From positions 1-64,000 of the forward strand of contig NZ_KB903371.1 of the NCBI RefSeq assembly GCF_000379665.1: a stretch of 64,000 nt of DNA, given 5' to 3'. Position numbers and translations under genes: made by a program. Every line of letters starts with the position of its first letter. Within the stretch, counting starts at the first letter, position 1. Shown piece after piece: positions 43,609 to 53,400 of this stretch. The notes beneath the pieces are model-generated. The model did not search any database and was not told the DNA's origin. It saw nothing but the letters and a program-made list of their open reading frames with translations. Origin of the DNA: Butyricimonas synergistica DSM 23225 (GTDB lineage: Bacteria > Bacteroidota > Bacteroidia > Bacteroidales > Marinifilaceae).

Positions 43609-44961
43609 ATGATGGGTAAGTTTGGTGGTATATTGTTGATATTAATAGGTTTGATGTGGTGTTGTAATACCCGTAAAACTGTCGTGGAGTTGAATTTGAT
43701 TGGTTCTTCCGGGATAAAACCGGAAATTTTGGTGAACGGGAGCGAACGTCCGGTGGATGTGAATGAGTCGGGATACGCCAAATTGGTGATGGGGGACAAG
43801 GAAAATGGTTACGCTTTGTTAAAATACGGGAAAGATCGTATCCCGTTATTCATAGAGAAAGACAAATCTTTGGTTATATACGTGTATGGCGACCAAGCGA
43901 GAGGAAATACTCGTTTCGAGGGAAATGGAGCACCGAAGAATATATACTTGAGCAGTTTGGAGTCGAAGAACAAGTCCTTTGATTACGAACTGGATGGGAT
44001 GGAGTTTTTGCAGCAATTGAAGGAGCAGGTGGAGGAGCAAATGTATTATTTGGATACCATGGAGTTTGACGAGGAGTTCAAGGAGATGGAGCGCCACCGG
44101 ATCAAGTTCTCGGCTTACACGGCATTGGAAAATTATCCGTTGTATCATGCCTGGAGCACGGGAAATAAGGATTACCAGCTCGATACGACTTTTTTAGCGA
44201 CTCTCAAAACGTTTATCAAGGAGGATGAAAAGTTGCTGGTATTGAAGGAATACCAGGAGGGAATGGCTTCATTGGTTTCGGTAATCAGTTCCTCTCGTTT
44301 AAAAGAATACGATGCTTACAAGCAAGTGATAGCTCAGTTCGAATACGTGATTCATAACCTGTCGAACAGCACGCTAGTCGAATTTCTGATAGACCATTAT
44401 GCTTATAATTATTTGTTAGGTGCAGGAGCGGACGAACACATGGATGAGATTCTGAAAACCTATGATAGGTACGTGAAGGACGCGAGAATGAGACAGCGTT
44501 TTTACGACGGGTACGAGCGATGCATGAAAATTGTGGCGGGACAACCGGCATCGAATTTCGTGTTCACGGACGTGGCGGGACAGGCTTTCCGGCTGGAAGA
44601 CTTCCGGGGCAAGTTCCTTTTTATCAATGTATGGGCAACCTGGGGAGTACCTTGTCGTAGCGAGAATATTTATTGGGAGAAGTTGGAAAAGGAGTTCGAG
44701 GAGGAGAATATCGTGTTCGTGGCGGTAGCCTGTGATAACGACCGGGCGATTTGGGAGAAACGGGTGCGGGAGAATCCCAAAGGCGAGGTGCAGTTGTACA
44801 TGGGAAGTGACCGTTCGTTTATGGATTTCTACATGATACGGGGAATACCTCGGTTTATACTGATAAGTCCCGACGGGCGGATTATCAATTCGGATATGCC
44901 CCGTCCTTCCAATCCCGAAACGGCAAAGATTCTGCGGTCTTACCTGAAGGATAAGAATTAA
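43609..44961 (+). CDS. Thioredoxin-like lipoprotein (TlpA-type) lacking the first active-site cysteine
   Basis: A 450-residue protein with a lipoprotein-like signal (LIGLMWCC), a poorly conserved N-terminal half rich in helices and a C-terminal thioredoxin fold (about 315-450). TlpA/ResA relatives have W-C-x-x-C; here the site is WATWGVPC, so Gly346 replaces the first cysteine and only Cys349 remains. The rest of the fold is normal (FLFINVWATW, a cis-Pro loop at GIPRFILIS). It probably does not reduce disulfides in the usual way and may bind partners or work in another redox mode. Confidence 0.8.
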   Translation: MMGKFGGILLILIGLMWCCNTRKTVVELNLIGSSGIKPEILVNGSERPVDVNESGYAKLVMGDKENGYALLKYGKDRIPLFIEKDKSLVIYVYGDQARGNTRFEGNGAPKNIYLSSLESKNKSFDYELDGMEFLQQLKEQVEEQMYYLDTMEFDEEFKEMERHRIKFSAYTALENYPLYHAWSTGNKDYQLDTTFLATLKTFIKEDEKLLVLKEYQEGMASLVSVISSSRLKEYDAYKQVIAQFEYVIHNLSNSTLVEFLIDHYAYNYLLGAGADEHMDEILKTYDRYVKDARMRQRFYDGYERCMKIVAGQPASNFVFTDVAGQAFRLEDFRGKFLFINVWATWGVPCRSENIYWEKLEKEFEEENIVFVAVACDNDRAIWEKRVRENPKGEVQLYMGSDRSFMDFYMIRGIPRFILISPDGRIINSDMPRPSNPETAKILRSYLKDKN

Positions 44962-44970
44962 AATTTTTTT

Positions 44971-46857
44971 CTATTTGAACCATTGGGTTACATCTTCGTT
45001 TTTCAGGATGTGGATGATCGTTTTCCCGTCAGCCGTGTAATTCGGGTGTTGGCAGGTGAAAAGATTGTCGAAGAGGTCGCTCATTTCTTGCCGATCCAAT
45101 ACCGTGTTGTAATCCATTGCGGCGGCTTTTGCCAGCGACAGAGCGATCCGTTCCCGCATCTTGTCCCGGATGGAGCCTTCCGTGTTTTTGTAGTGCTCGA
45201 TCAGGTTCAGCAGAACTTCTTTTCCCCGGGAGGTCGAGAGGTCGGGAGGGGTAGAATATATAGCATAACAGTTTTTCCCGAATTCGCCCAATTCAAAACC
45301 TAAAAGCATGAGGTCGTCGAGAATGTCTTTCACCAGCATGAAATCCTCTGCCGATAATTCCAGTGTTTCGGGGAATAGGCTCTTTTGCCCTCCGGCGGGT
45401 TGATGGGATAACGTCTCCTTGTAGCGTTCGAACAGGATGCGCTCGTGTGCCCGTTTCTGGTCTATAAACATCAGTCCGGAATGAACGGGGGTCACGATAT
45501 AGCGACCTTTCATCTGCACGAATGAGATCACGCCCTGGTGGTCTTCTTGTTTTTCAGCCATCTCCGGTATCACGGTTTGCACTTCTTCCGGCTTGTCTTC
45601 CAATCCGGCAAAGAGTGCATCCCAATTCGCGGGCACTTGTTCTTTGCGATGATAGTCGTGATTTCGTTGGCTACTATTGCCTCCGCTGTTCCCGTGTGAT
45701 CGTTCCCCTTGCTCGAAATCCGAGTCTTCTTTGGAAATAGACGTCGAATAATTGAACGGGTTGTAATTTGGGTTGTAACTTACCTTCGGCACCTTCGGAA
45801 TGACAGGTACGTCGGGAGCCACGAAATCTACTTTATCTTCCGTGTCGAAGTCGATGGTCGGGATGACGTTGAATTTTCCCAAAGCTTCCTTTACGCAGGC
45901 AAGGATGATCTGGAAAATAGCACTTTCGTCTTGGAACTTAATTTCGGTTTTGGTCGGGTGTATGTTCACGTCGATGATGGACGGGTCTACCGTGAAATAC
46001 AGGAAATAGGATGGGATCATATCTGCGCTGATTAATCCCGAGTAAGCTTCCGTGAGCGCTTTGTGGAAGAAATTATGTTTCATGAAGCGGTTGTTCACGA
46101 AAAAATATTGTTCCCCGTAAGTTTTGCGGGCGTGTTGAGGAACGCAAATGAAACCGTTGATGGTTATAATACCGGTTTCGCAATTCACGGAAAGTAACTT
46201 CGAGTTGATGTTTTTGCCAAAGGCATTCACGATGCGTTGTCGCAACCCGGATGCCGGAAGGTTGAATATTTCATTTCCGTTGTTCGCCAGGGTAAAGGTC
46301 ACTTCCGGGGTGGCAAGGGCTACTCGCAGGAATTCCGTGGTGATATTCCGCAACTCCGTGTTGTCGGATTTCAAGAACTTGCGTCGGGCAGGGATCGTGT
46401 AGAACAAATTTTTCACGAGCATATTCGTTCCCCGTGAACAACTGATGCTCTCTTGGTTTTTCAACTCTGAGTCGGCAACGAAGAGGTAAGTCCCCAATTC
46501 GTCTTCTTCCCGGCGGGTGCGTAATTCCACTTCTGCCACGGAGGCGATGGAAGCAAGGGCTTCGCCTCGGAAACCCATGGTGCGTATATTGAATAAATCT
46601 TGCGCGGAGGAGATTTTGGAGGTTGCGTGTCGTTCAAAAGCCATACGGGAATCTCTCGGCGACATTCCTTTCCCGTCGTCGATCACCTGGATGAATCCTT
46701 TTCCCGCATTTTTTAATATTACCTGTACTTTGGTTGCCCCCGCATCGATAGCGTTCTCCATTAATTCCTTCACCACGGAAGCCGGACGTTGCACGACTTC
46801 TCCCGCGGCAATCTGGTTTGCCACCGAATCGGGTAATAGTTGAATAACATCTGCCAT
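44971..46857 (-). CDS. mutL: DNA mismatch repair protein MutL
   Basis: A 628-residue MutL. The N-terminal GHKL ATPase has ENAIDAGAT, DDGKGM and GFRGEALASI. A long linker (about 345-440, serine- and glutamate-rich) leads to the C-terminal dimerisation domain with FVQMKGRYIV and a CQHPNYTADG end. It couples mismatch recognition to nicking. The downstream-strand order mutL, small membrane protein, flippase-like protein reads from right to left, with mutL last. Confidence 0.97.
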   Translation of the reverse strand: MADVIQLLPDSVANQIAAGEVVQRPASVVKELMENAIDAGATKVQVILKNAGKGFIQVIDDGKGMSPRDSRMAFERHATSKISSAQDLFNIRTMGFRGEALASIASVAEVELRTRREEDELGTYLFVADSELKNQESISCSRGTNMLVKNLFYTIPARRKFLKSDNTELRNITTEFLRVALATPEVTFTLANNGNEIFNLPASGLRQRIVNAFGKNINSKLLSVNCETGIITINGFICVPQHARKTYGEQYFFVNNRFMKHNFFHKALTEAYSGLISADMIPSYFLYFTVDPSIIDVNIHPTKTEIKFQDESAIFQIILACVKEALGKFNVIPTIDFDTEDKVDFVAPDVPVIPKVPKVSYNPNYNPFNYSTSISKEDSDFEQGERSHGNSGGNSSQRNHDYHRKEQVPANWDALFAGLEDKPEEVQTVIPEMAEKQEDHQGVISFVQMKGRYIVTPVHSGLMFIDQKRAHERILFERYKETLSHQPAGGQKSLFPETLELSAEDFMLVKDILDDLMLLGFELGEFGKNCYAIYSTPPDLSTSRGKEVLLNLIEHYKNTEGSIRDKMRERIALSLAKAAAMDYNTVLDRQEMSDLFDNLFTCQHPNYTADGKTIIHILKNEDVTQWFK

Positions 46858-46867
46858 ACCTGAACTC

Positions 46868-47176
46868 CTAGAAAAATTTCATTATGAGGTCTAACTTATA
46901 AGTAACCAAATAAAAAGCGACCATAAGTATAACGATCAATATAAGAAATAAGCGCGTGGCATATCCTAATCCCGTTTTTGGGCGATTGCTTCTTTGTTTG
47001 TTATATTCCCGTTGTAAACTGGCTCGCACGTCGGGGATGTATTCATTCCCGTTTTCATCGAGACCCAATTCGGTACGGATACGTTTCTCCCGTTCCTTGC
47101 GGGCTTCCGCTTCCGGGTCCCAGTAACGGGGTTTTAGGTTGAAACGCCTGTATTCCGGTTGTTTAAATAGTCCCAT
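46868..47176 (-). CDS. Small conserved single-pass membrane protein
   Basis: A 102-residue protein with a charged soluble front (PEAEARKEREKRIRTELGL) and one C-terminal membrane helix (about 74-96). I recognise it only as a conserved hypothetical of Bacteroidota. It starts 23 bases after the gene at 47200 and ends 10 bases before mutL, so it is likely cotranscribed with both. Confidence 0.7.
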   Translation of the reverse strand: MGLFKQPEYRRFNLKPRYWDPEAEARKEREKRIRTELGLDENGNEYIPDVRASLQREYNKQRSNRPKTGLGYATRLFLILIVILMVAFYLVTYKLDLIMKFF

Positions 47177-47199
47177 GATTCAATTGTAACTTTAAATAT

Positions 47200-48288
47200 T
47201 TACTGCTTCTCTTTCTTGGTGGATTTCCCGAAACTTCGGGCAATCCACTTGGGTACGATGAACGCTCCTATGAACAGGTAAGGATAGTAGCTGATGAGTC
47301 TCCAGAGAATAGCCATCGCAATGGCGACTCCCGCGCTCGGAAGAAACTCCCCGAGGTATTTGGAGAAGACAAATTCAGCGAAACCACTACCTCCCGGTGT
47401 AGGGCTTACCAACATCATGATCCACATGACAAGTTGTCGTGCAAAGATAAGAAAATGTTGCGCCCAATCATAGCGTCCGAACCAAAAAGCTACAAGAATG
47501 GCATTCACAACCCAGTAACGTGCGGTCCACGAGAAGAATGTAGCCCCGAAAGTTTTTAACCAGAAGACGAAGGGCATCTTTCGTAATTCATGGGAGTTAC
47601 GGATGATGTCGGTGCCCGCCTCGTTGGCATCGTGGCGCCATTTGCGAAGGATGCGCCACTTGAATAATTTCATAATTAGCCATTTGAGTCCCCTAGGATT
47701 TTTGAATAACCCGTAACTCAATATCAGGAGATAGGCTAGTTTCACGCTGTAACCGATGGCGGCGAAGGTGATCAGGCTGTCGACAACCGCTTTGGTTGTG
47801 TCGGGCATATGCCATAGGGCTTGGTGGTTCACGCATAAAAGAATGATTGGGAACATGATGATAAAGTATAGTTCGTCGAGGAAAGAGGTCGCCATGACCA
47901 TTGCCGAACTTTTGCCCACGCCGATGCCTTCCTTGTGCACGAAGAGGATCGCAAGGCTGGTGCCTCCAATGGCGGAGGGGGTGACTGCCGACGTGAATTC
48001 CCAAAGAAAGATGATGCGTAAGGATTGGAGCCACGTGAGTTTGTCTCCGGAGAGTACCCGGATTCGTACCACGTATCCGAAATCCCGGATCGCCATACAC
48101 AACAGCGCCACGAATAACCAGAATACCGTGTTCCATGTGAAGGTGATCATATCAAATGCCTTCGGGTCGAATTCTTTGTATAGCATATAAGATACCACTG
48201 CCAAGCCGATGACAATGGGGTATATGATTTTGTAAGGACGAATTTTCTTTGTCAGCTTCTGGTTTCCCTCCGTGCTCTCCTGTGCCAT
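47200..48288 (-). CDS. Lysylphosphatidylglycerol synthase TM-region family protein
   Basis: A 362-residue inner-membrane protein with about eight hydrophobic segments, of the AglD/UPF0104 type (flippase-like part of MprF) without a lysyl-transferase domain. Family features are EFTSAVTPSAIGGTSLAILFVHKEG in the first half and MLVSPTPGGSGFAEFVF in the second. It may move lipids or lipid-linked glycans, but the substrate is unknown. First gene of the leftward group that ends with mutL. Confidence 0.85.
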   Translation of the reverse strand: MAQESTEGNQKLTKKIRPYKIIYPIVIGLAVVSYMLYKEFDPKAFDMITFTWNTVFWLFVALLCMAIRDFGYVVRIRVLSGDKLTWLQSLRIIFLWEFTSAVTPSAIGGTSLAILFVHKEGIGVGKSSAMVMATSFLDELYFIIMFPIILLCVNHQALWHMPDTTKAVVDSLITFAAIGYSVKLAYLLILSYGLFKNPRGLKWLIMKLFKWRILRKWRHDANEAGTDIIRNSHELRKMPFVFWLKTFGATFFSWTARYWVVNAILVAFWFGRYDWAQHFLIFARQLVMWIMMLVSPTPGGSGFAEFVFSKYLGEFLPSAGVAIAMAILWRLISYYPYLFIGAFIVPKWIARSFGKSTKKEKQ

Positions 48289-48349
48289 AATTTCGTTAAT
48301 TTATTCGCTACTAAATTACGAAATTGTATGGAAAAGCAATGAAAACAAG

Positions 48350-48400
48350 TAGTAAAATAAAAAAAGCAATTAACGGATTTAATATCAATTAATTGCTTTT
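48350..48400 (-). terminator. Terminator after tRNA-Ala
   Basis: On the minus strand AAAAGCAATTAA pairs with TTAATTGCTTTT around a 15-base loop and is followed by TTTATTTTAC. It lies directly after the tRNA. Confidence 0.75.
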
Positions 48401-48402
48401 CG

Positions 48403-48476
48403 TGGAGAATAACGGAATCGAACCGTCGACCTTTTGAATGCCATTCAAACGCTCTAGCCAACTGAGCTAATTCCCC
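48403..48476 (-). tRNA. tRNA-Ala (anticodon GGC)
   Basis: The minus strand folds as a tRNA: acceptor GGGGAAT with ATTCTCC (one G-U), D arm GCTC/GAGC, anticodon stem TTTGA/TCAAA around ATGGCAT (anticodon GGC), and T arm ACGGTTCGATTCCGT. The discriminator is A and the CCA end is not encoded. Confidence 0.93.
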
Positions 48477-48614
48477 GTTTGCGGATGCAAATATAGATAA
48501 ATTATTGAAAATAGAAAATATCAGAGGAAAATTTGAACAATTTTTGTCGGGAACAGTATGTGGTAAACGGAAGATTTTTCCGTAAATTTGCACACTGATA
48601 AAAGATGTCTACTA

Positions 48615-49217
48615 ATGAATGCTCAAGGTTTAGAAAATGAGCAAGTATTACTTGCCTTGTTAAGAGAGGGGGATGAAAGAGCTTACTCTTATCTATTCAA
48701 AGCATTTTATCAGGCTTTATTTAATTATGCAGGGCGGGTTGTTCATGATGAGGATTATGCACACAATATAGTACAAGGTGTGTTTTGTCGTTTTTACGAG
48801 AATCGAAAAAAGATAGTCATTGAAGGAACGTTAAAATCGTATCTGTATCGATCCGTTTATAATAGTTGCTTGGATACGCTAAAGCATGAAAAAATAAAAA
48901 ATATTTATAATGATCAGGTTTTACTTGATTTTTATTCTAAAGAAATTGCTTTGGCTCCCGAGGTGGAGTTGAATCTTCGTCGAGAAGAGATTCGTAAAGC
49001 AATAGATGTTTCCATAAATAAATTACCGGAACGTTGCCGACAAATTTTTGTGATGAGTAAGATTGAAGAAAAATCGAATCAAGAAATTGCAAACGAATTA
49101 GGAATTTCTATAAAAACAGTTGAAACTCAGATGAGAATAGCTCTTGCTAAGTTGCGTAAAGATTTAGGTTGGCTATATTATATGATTTTTCTTGATTTTT
49201 TTTCAAAAATGTTTTAA
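48615..49217 (+). CDS. ECF RNA polymerase sigma factor, FecI-like
   Basis: A 200-residue sigma-70 family factor. Region 2 (about 20-90) contains FNYAGRVVHDEDYAHNIVQGVFCRFYENR; region 4 (about 130-190) contains LPERCRQIFVMSKIEEKSNQEIANELGISIKTVETQMRIA in its helix-turn-helix area. I chose ATG 48615, since a TAAATTTG promoter box (48583-48590) overlaps the earlier in-frame TTG. The FecR-type anti-sigma gene follows after 46 bases, and a SusC with an STN domain follows that, the standard cell-surface signalling set. Confidence 0.9.
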   Translation: MNAQGLENEQVLLALLREGDERAYSYLFKAFYQALFNYAGRVVHDEDYAHNIVQGVFCRFYENRKKIVIEGTLKSYLYRSVYNSCLDTLKHEKIKNIYNDQVLLDFYSKEIALAPEVELNLRREEIRKAIDVSINKLPERCRQIFVMSKIEEKSNQEIANELGISIKTVETQMRIALAKLRKDLGWLYYMIFLDFFSKMF

Positions 49218-49263
49218 GGGTAAATCTCGTGTGAGTCGTCTTGAAGATATATAAAAGACGATT

Positions 49264-50400
49264 ATGCAGATTACGGATGACATTATCATACGGGTTTTAG
49301 AGGGAAAAGCCACGAAAGAAGAATTTGTGGAACTGAAAGCCTGGTTGCAGGATGAGGATAACCGACAACATTTTGAATATCTGAGAGAAATTTGGAATGT
49401 GATCGGGGGACCTATGCTTTCCGTGAAGCAAGAAGCTAAAGTATGGACAGATTTCAAGGCATATATGCATAGGTCACGGGTAAAGCAAGTTATTTATAAA
49501 TGTTCGAGATATGCGGCAATCGTTATTGTTTTATTCGCGATTCCTCTGTTTTTTTTATGGATTCGAGGTGATGAGAAGGAGGTTGCTATCCGGCAAGAAA
49601 TTTCTATTAACCCGGGACGTTTTCAGGCTATTTTAACCGTTCCCGGGGGAGAGTCTATTGAATTGCGACCGGCAGAAACAAAATGTATCGATGTCAGTAA
49701 GAACGGGAAAGCAACAAATGGAGAGGGAGGATTGGTTTACGAGAGGCGAACGGGGGCATCTTCGGCGGAATACAATCAAGTACATACCCCGTGCGGGGGA
49801 GAATATTCTGTGATGTTGGCGGATGGGACCAAAGTGTACATGAATTCCGGTTCAACGCTGAAGTTTCCGGTTGTATTCAATGATTCTACCCGAGAGGTCT
49901 ATTTATCAGGGGAAGCGTATTTTGAAGTACAAAAAGATTCAACAAGACCTTTCCGGGTAAAAACGGATGCCATGGTATTGAGTGTTTATGGTACAGAATT
50001 CAATATCAATACATTTGAATCGATTAAGACGGTTCTGTTTTCCGGACGTGTAGGTATTAAAGGAAATGATAACAAGGAATATATCTTGGAACCGTCGCAA
50101 TTGATCGAATATGACAAGAGTGGCAATTTCGTGCAATTGCGAGAGGTCGATACAAGGGTTTATCTTGCCTGGAAAGAGGGATATTTCTTTTTCGATAACG
50201 AAAATTTAGCACATGTTCTTGCCGCTTTAGGCAGATGGTATAATGTCGAATTTGAATATAACGAAGTTGATGTGAAGGATATGCATTTTACGGGGCATAT
50301 AAAAAAGTATGAAAATATGAATGTTATTTTAGATGCGATTCGAAGAATTGTTCACGTGCGTTTTGATATAAACGGGAGAAAAATTGAAGTAACTAAATAA
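49264..50400 (+). CDS. FecR-type anti-sigma factor
   Basis: A 378-residue inner-membrane protein. The cytoplasmic front (about 1-78) should hold the sigma factor; one membrane helix follows (about 79-97, IVIVLFAIPLFFLWI); the periplasmic FecR domain has TPCGGEYSVMLADGTKVYMNSGSTLKFP and GEAYFEV; the C-terminal DUF4974 part has DNENLAHVLAALGRWYNVEFEY. It should receive the signal from the STN domain of the SusC encoded next and release the sigma factor. Confidence 0.92.
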   Translation: MQITDDIIIRVLEGKATKEEFVELKAWLQDEDNRQHFEYLREIWNVIGGPMLSVKQEAKVWTDFKAYMHRSRVKQVIYKCSRYAAIVIVLFAIPLFFLWIRGDEKEVAIRQEISINPGRFQAILTVPGGESIELRPAETKCIDVSKNGKATNGEGGLVYERRTGASSAEYNQVHTPCGGEYSVMLADGTKVYMNSGSTLKFPVVFNDSTREVYLSGEAYFEVQKDSTRPFRVKTDAMVLSVYGTEFNINTFESIKTVLFSGRVGIKGNDNKEYILEPSQLIEYDKSGNFVQLREVDTRVYLAWKEGYFFFDNENLAHVLAALGRWYNVEFEYNEVDVKDMHFTGHIKKYENMNVILDAIRRIVHVRFDINGRKIEVTK

Positions 50401-50469
50401 GAGAGACTCGATAGAGCCTCTCTCGTTAAAATAATGTGATTCTGTGTCCTGGAAAAACAAGAGAATCAC
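50401..50469 (+). promoter_or_regulatory. Two hairpins in the fecR-susC gap
   Basis: The first (50401-50424) pairs GAGAG/CTCTC with inner CTC/GAG and one A-C mismatch. The second has perfect eight-base arms GTGATTCT (50436-50443) and AGAATCAC (50462-50469). Neither is followed by a good T run, so they look like mRNA processing or stability structures more than terminators. Confidence 0.4.
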
Positions 50470-50494
50470 GAGTATTAATTAAAAATACAAAACT

Positions 50495-53400
50495 ATGAAA
50501 AAAGATGGATTATACTTCTCTTTCGGGAAGTATAGTAGACAAAAAATTTTTTTACCTATGAAATTGTGTGTGTTATTTATGTTGTGTTTCGTTGTAGGTG
50601 TATCAGCCAAAGTTGCGGCACAACAAGAAAAAGTGAATTTGGATCTTCAAAATGTTTCCGTTAAACAATTGTTCCTTGAAATTCAGAAACAAACAAATTT
50701 ATCTTTCATCTTTAGTATGGAACAAGTTGCGGCTATCGGGAATGTTTCGGTCAAAGCCGAGCAGGAAGTCGTGGAGAATGTTTTGAGGCGAGTGTTCAAG
50801 GATACGAAGCTTGCTTTTGAGTTTTCCGGTAATCTCATCATTGTTCGCACGGATGATGACAAGAAGGAAAAAAGCAAAGAGATAAAAATTGTCGGTAAAG
50901 TCGTCGATGAAAAACAACAACCGTTACCGGGAGTCACTATTCATGCCAAAGGATATTCGGTAGGGACTTCCACTGATAAAGACGGGAAGTACACTTTTCG
51001 GTTTGTGGAGACAGACAAGGAAACGATACTGATATTCTCGTTTATCGGAATGGAGAAACAGGAGATAAAATACACCGGGCAAGACACGATTAATGTTACT
51101 TTAAAAGAAACCGTGGCACAGTTAGAGGAGGTAGTTGTCAGTACTGGATACCAGCGTATCGATGCGCGTAAGAGTACAAGTGCTATTACCACTGTCCGGG
51201 CGGAGGATATTGTAACTCCTGGGCTGCAAACAATAGACCAGATGCTGGAAGGACGGGTCCCCGGTCTAATGGTGTTACAGAATACGGGGCAGATTGGGGC
51301 AACTCCCCGTTTACGTATTCGCGGTTCGTCAACTGTTTTGAGTTCTCGAGAACCGGTATGGGTTCTTGATGGCGTGATTTTAGAAGATCCCGTGGATGTC
51401 GACCCCTCGCAAATCAATGATCTGGACTTCGTGAATCTATTAGGGAATGCCATTTCAGGGTTAAATCCGGAAGATATTGAGCAGCTTGACGTGTTGAAGG
51501 ATGCTTCCGCTACAGCTATTTATGGTGATAAAGCAGCGAATGGGGTTATCGTGATTACAACTAAAAAAGGACGTCCGGGACCTCCTTCCGTTACTTATTC
51601 GTTATCCGGTAGTTTTACGCAACGCCCGAGTTACAAAGATCGCAGTGTAAACGTGATGAATTCTAGAGAGAGGGTAGCCTATTCGCGCGAGTTAATCGAG
51701 AAACGAATGGCTTACCCGAATGCAGAAACCTGGGTTGGGTACGAGGGGGCATACCGTGATTACATGAATGGATTCATTAACTATTCCCAGTTCCAACGGG
51801 AAGTGGATAAATATGAAACTATGAATACAGATTGGTTCGACATTTTGATGCAAAATGCTTATTCCCATAAACACTCGTTGAGTTTTTCCGGCGGTTCTTC
51901 CGAACTGCGTTATTATGCTTCCATGGGGGTAAACAATGTCATCGGAACCGTGAAAGGCGAATTGAATCGGCAATATACTACTACGTTAAACGTTAATGGT
52001 AATTTCAATAAATTTTCCGTGCGATTCGGTTTAACGGGTAATTCTGCTAAAAAAGAGTATACTCCCAGTAATGTGGGCGTAACCGAATTTGCTTACAATA
52101 CTAGCCGGGCTATTCCCGCGTATGATGAGAACGGAGGATATTATTACTACAAGAAAGAGATGCAGGGTGCGGATGGGGAAACCTTTTATTTCCCGGTAAA
52201 TATTCTGGAAGATATGGATAACTCCTCGCAAACGATCAATCAAAACGGTTTAAATCTTCAGGCTACCGTGGGATACCAGATTATAAAAGATTTGAAAGCT
52301 GAAATTTTGTTAGGGTATAGTTTCTCAAACTCTAAATCTCAAACTTGGTATGGAGAGAGTAGTTCTTATTGTAAGAACTTGAATAAATCTTTGCAATATG
52401 CAGACGAGGCTGAATGGATGGAAAACACGGAATTGCCGGACGGAGGTGTGCTGGGGGACTCCCGCACAGATCGTAACAGTTATACCATACGAGCAACCTT
52501 AAATTACGCGTTTAGTGCAGATAAGGAAGAGAACCATAATTTAAGTGCTTTCGCGGGCTGGGAGTTAAGTTCTAATAGATATAAAACGACAGACAGAACT
52601 ATTCGGGGGTATCAGAAGGATCGGGGAGAAACAATTGCCACATTTGATCTGGATGATTATCCGAAGTATAAAGAATGGATTGAACGTGGAGATGCCTTCG
52701 GAAGATTCTCCAATTCGTTAAGCAATAAAGTATCGGCGTTTATGGTGTTGGGCTATGGATACAAGGATATATATCAATTCAATGTTAATGCCCGTGTCGA
52801 TTATTCCAACAAGTTTGGAGATCGTGCTAATGATAAATTCTTCCCCATTTGGTCTGTAAGTGGTCGTTGGAATATGAAAAACAATATATTATGGTCTGCT
52901 GATTGGATTAATGAACTGGCTCTGCGAGCTTCGTTCGGTTACCAGGGAAATGCCCCAAGCGTGGCTCCGAATATGGTGATTCAGAAACAAGCAACCAGCA
53001 GTTGGTTCAACGAGAAATATTCAACAGTAAAATCTTTCCCGAACCCGAATTTGAAATGGGAGAAGACGTCGAATCTCAATTTTACTTTGGATTTTGCTTT
53101 CTTCCAAAGAAAAATAAACGGATCCGTCAGTTATTATTACCGAAAAACGACAGATGCTTTCCTGGATTCTAAAGTCACGGATATTAATGGAATCACCTCC
53201 TATAAGGTAAATACGGGAACAGTTACAAATCAGGGATACGAATTGGCGTTGAACTTTATTCCGGTAAACACAATTGGCGCTAACGGTAAAGGATTTCGTT
53301 GGCGTTTTGATCCGCAATTGGGATCCGTGATCAACAAGTTAATTAGCCGTGCTATTGATAATAAAGACAAAACTATGCGAGATGATGAGGAGTTAACTTA

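Noticed and set aside
48403-48476. tRNA-Ala as attachment site of an integrated element
   Set aside because: Its 3' end is not repeated nearby and the genes on both sides look chromosomal or have no integrase.
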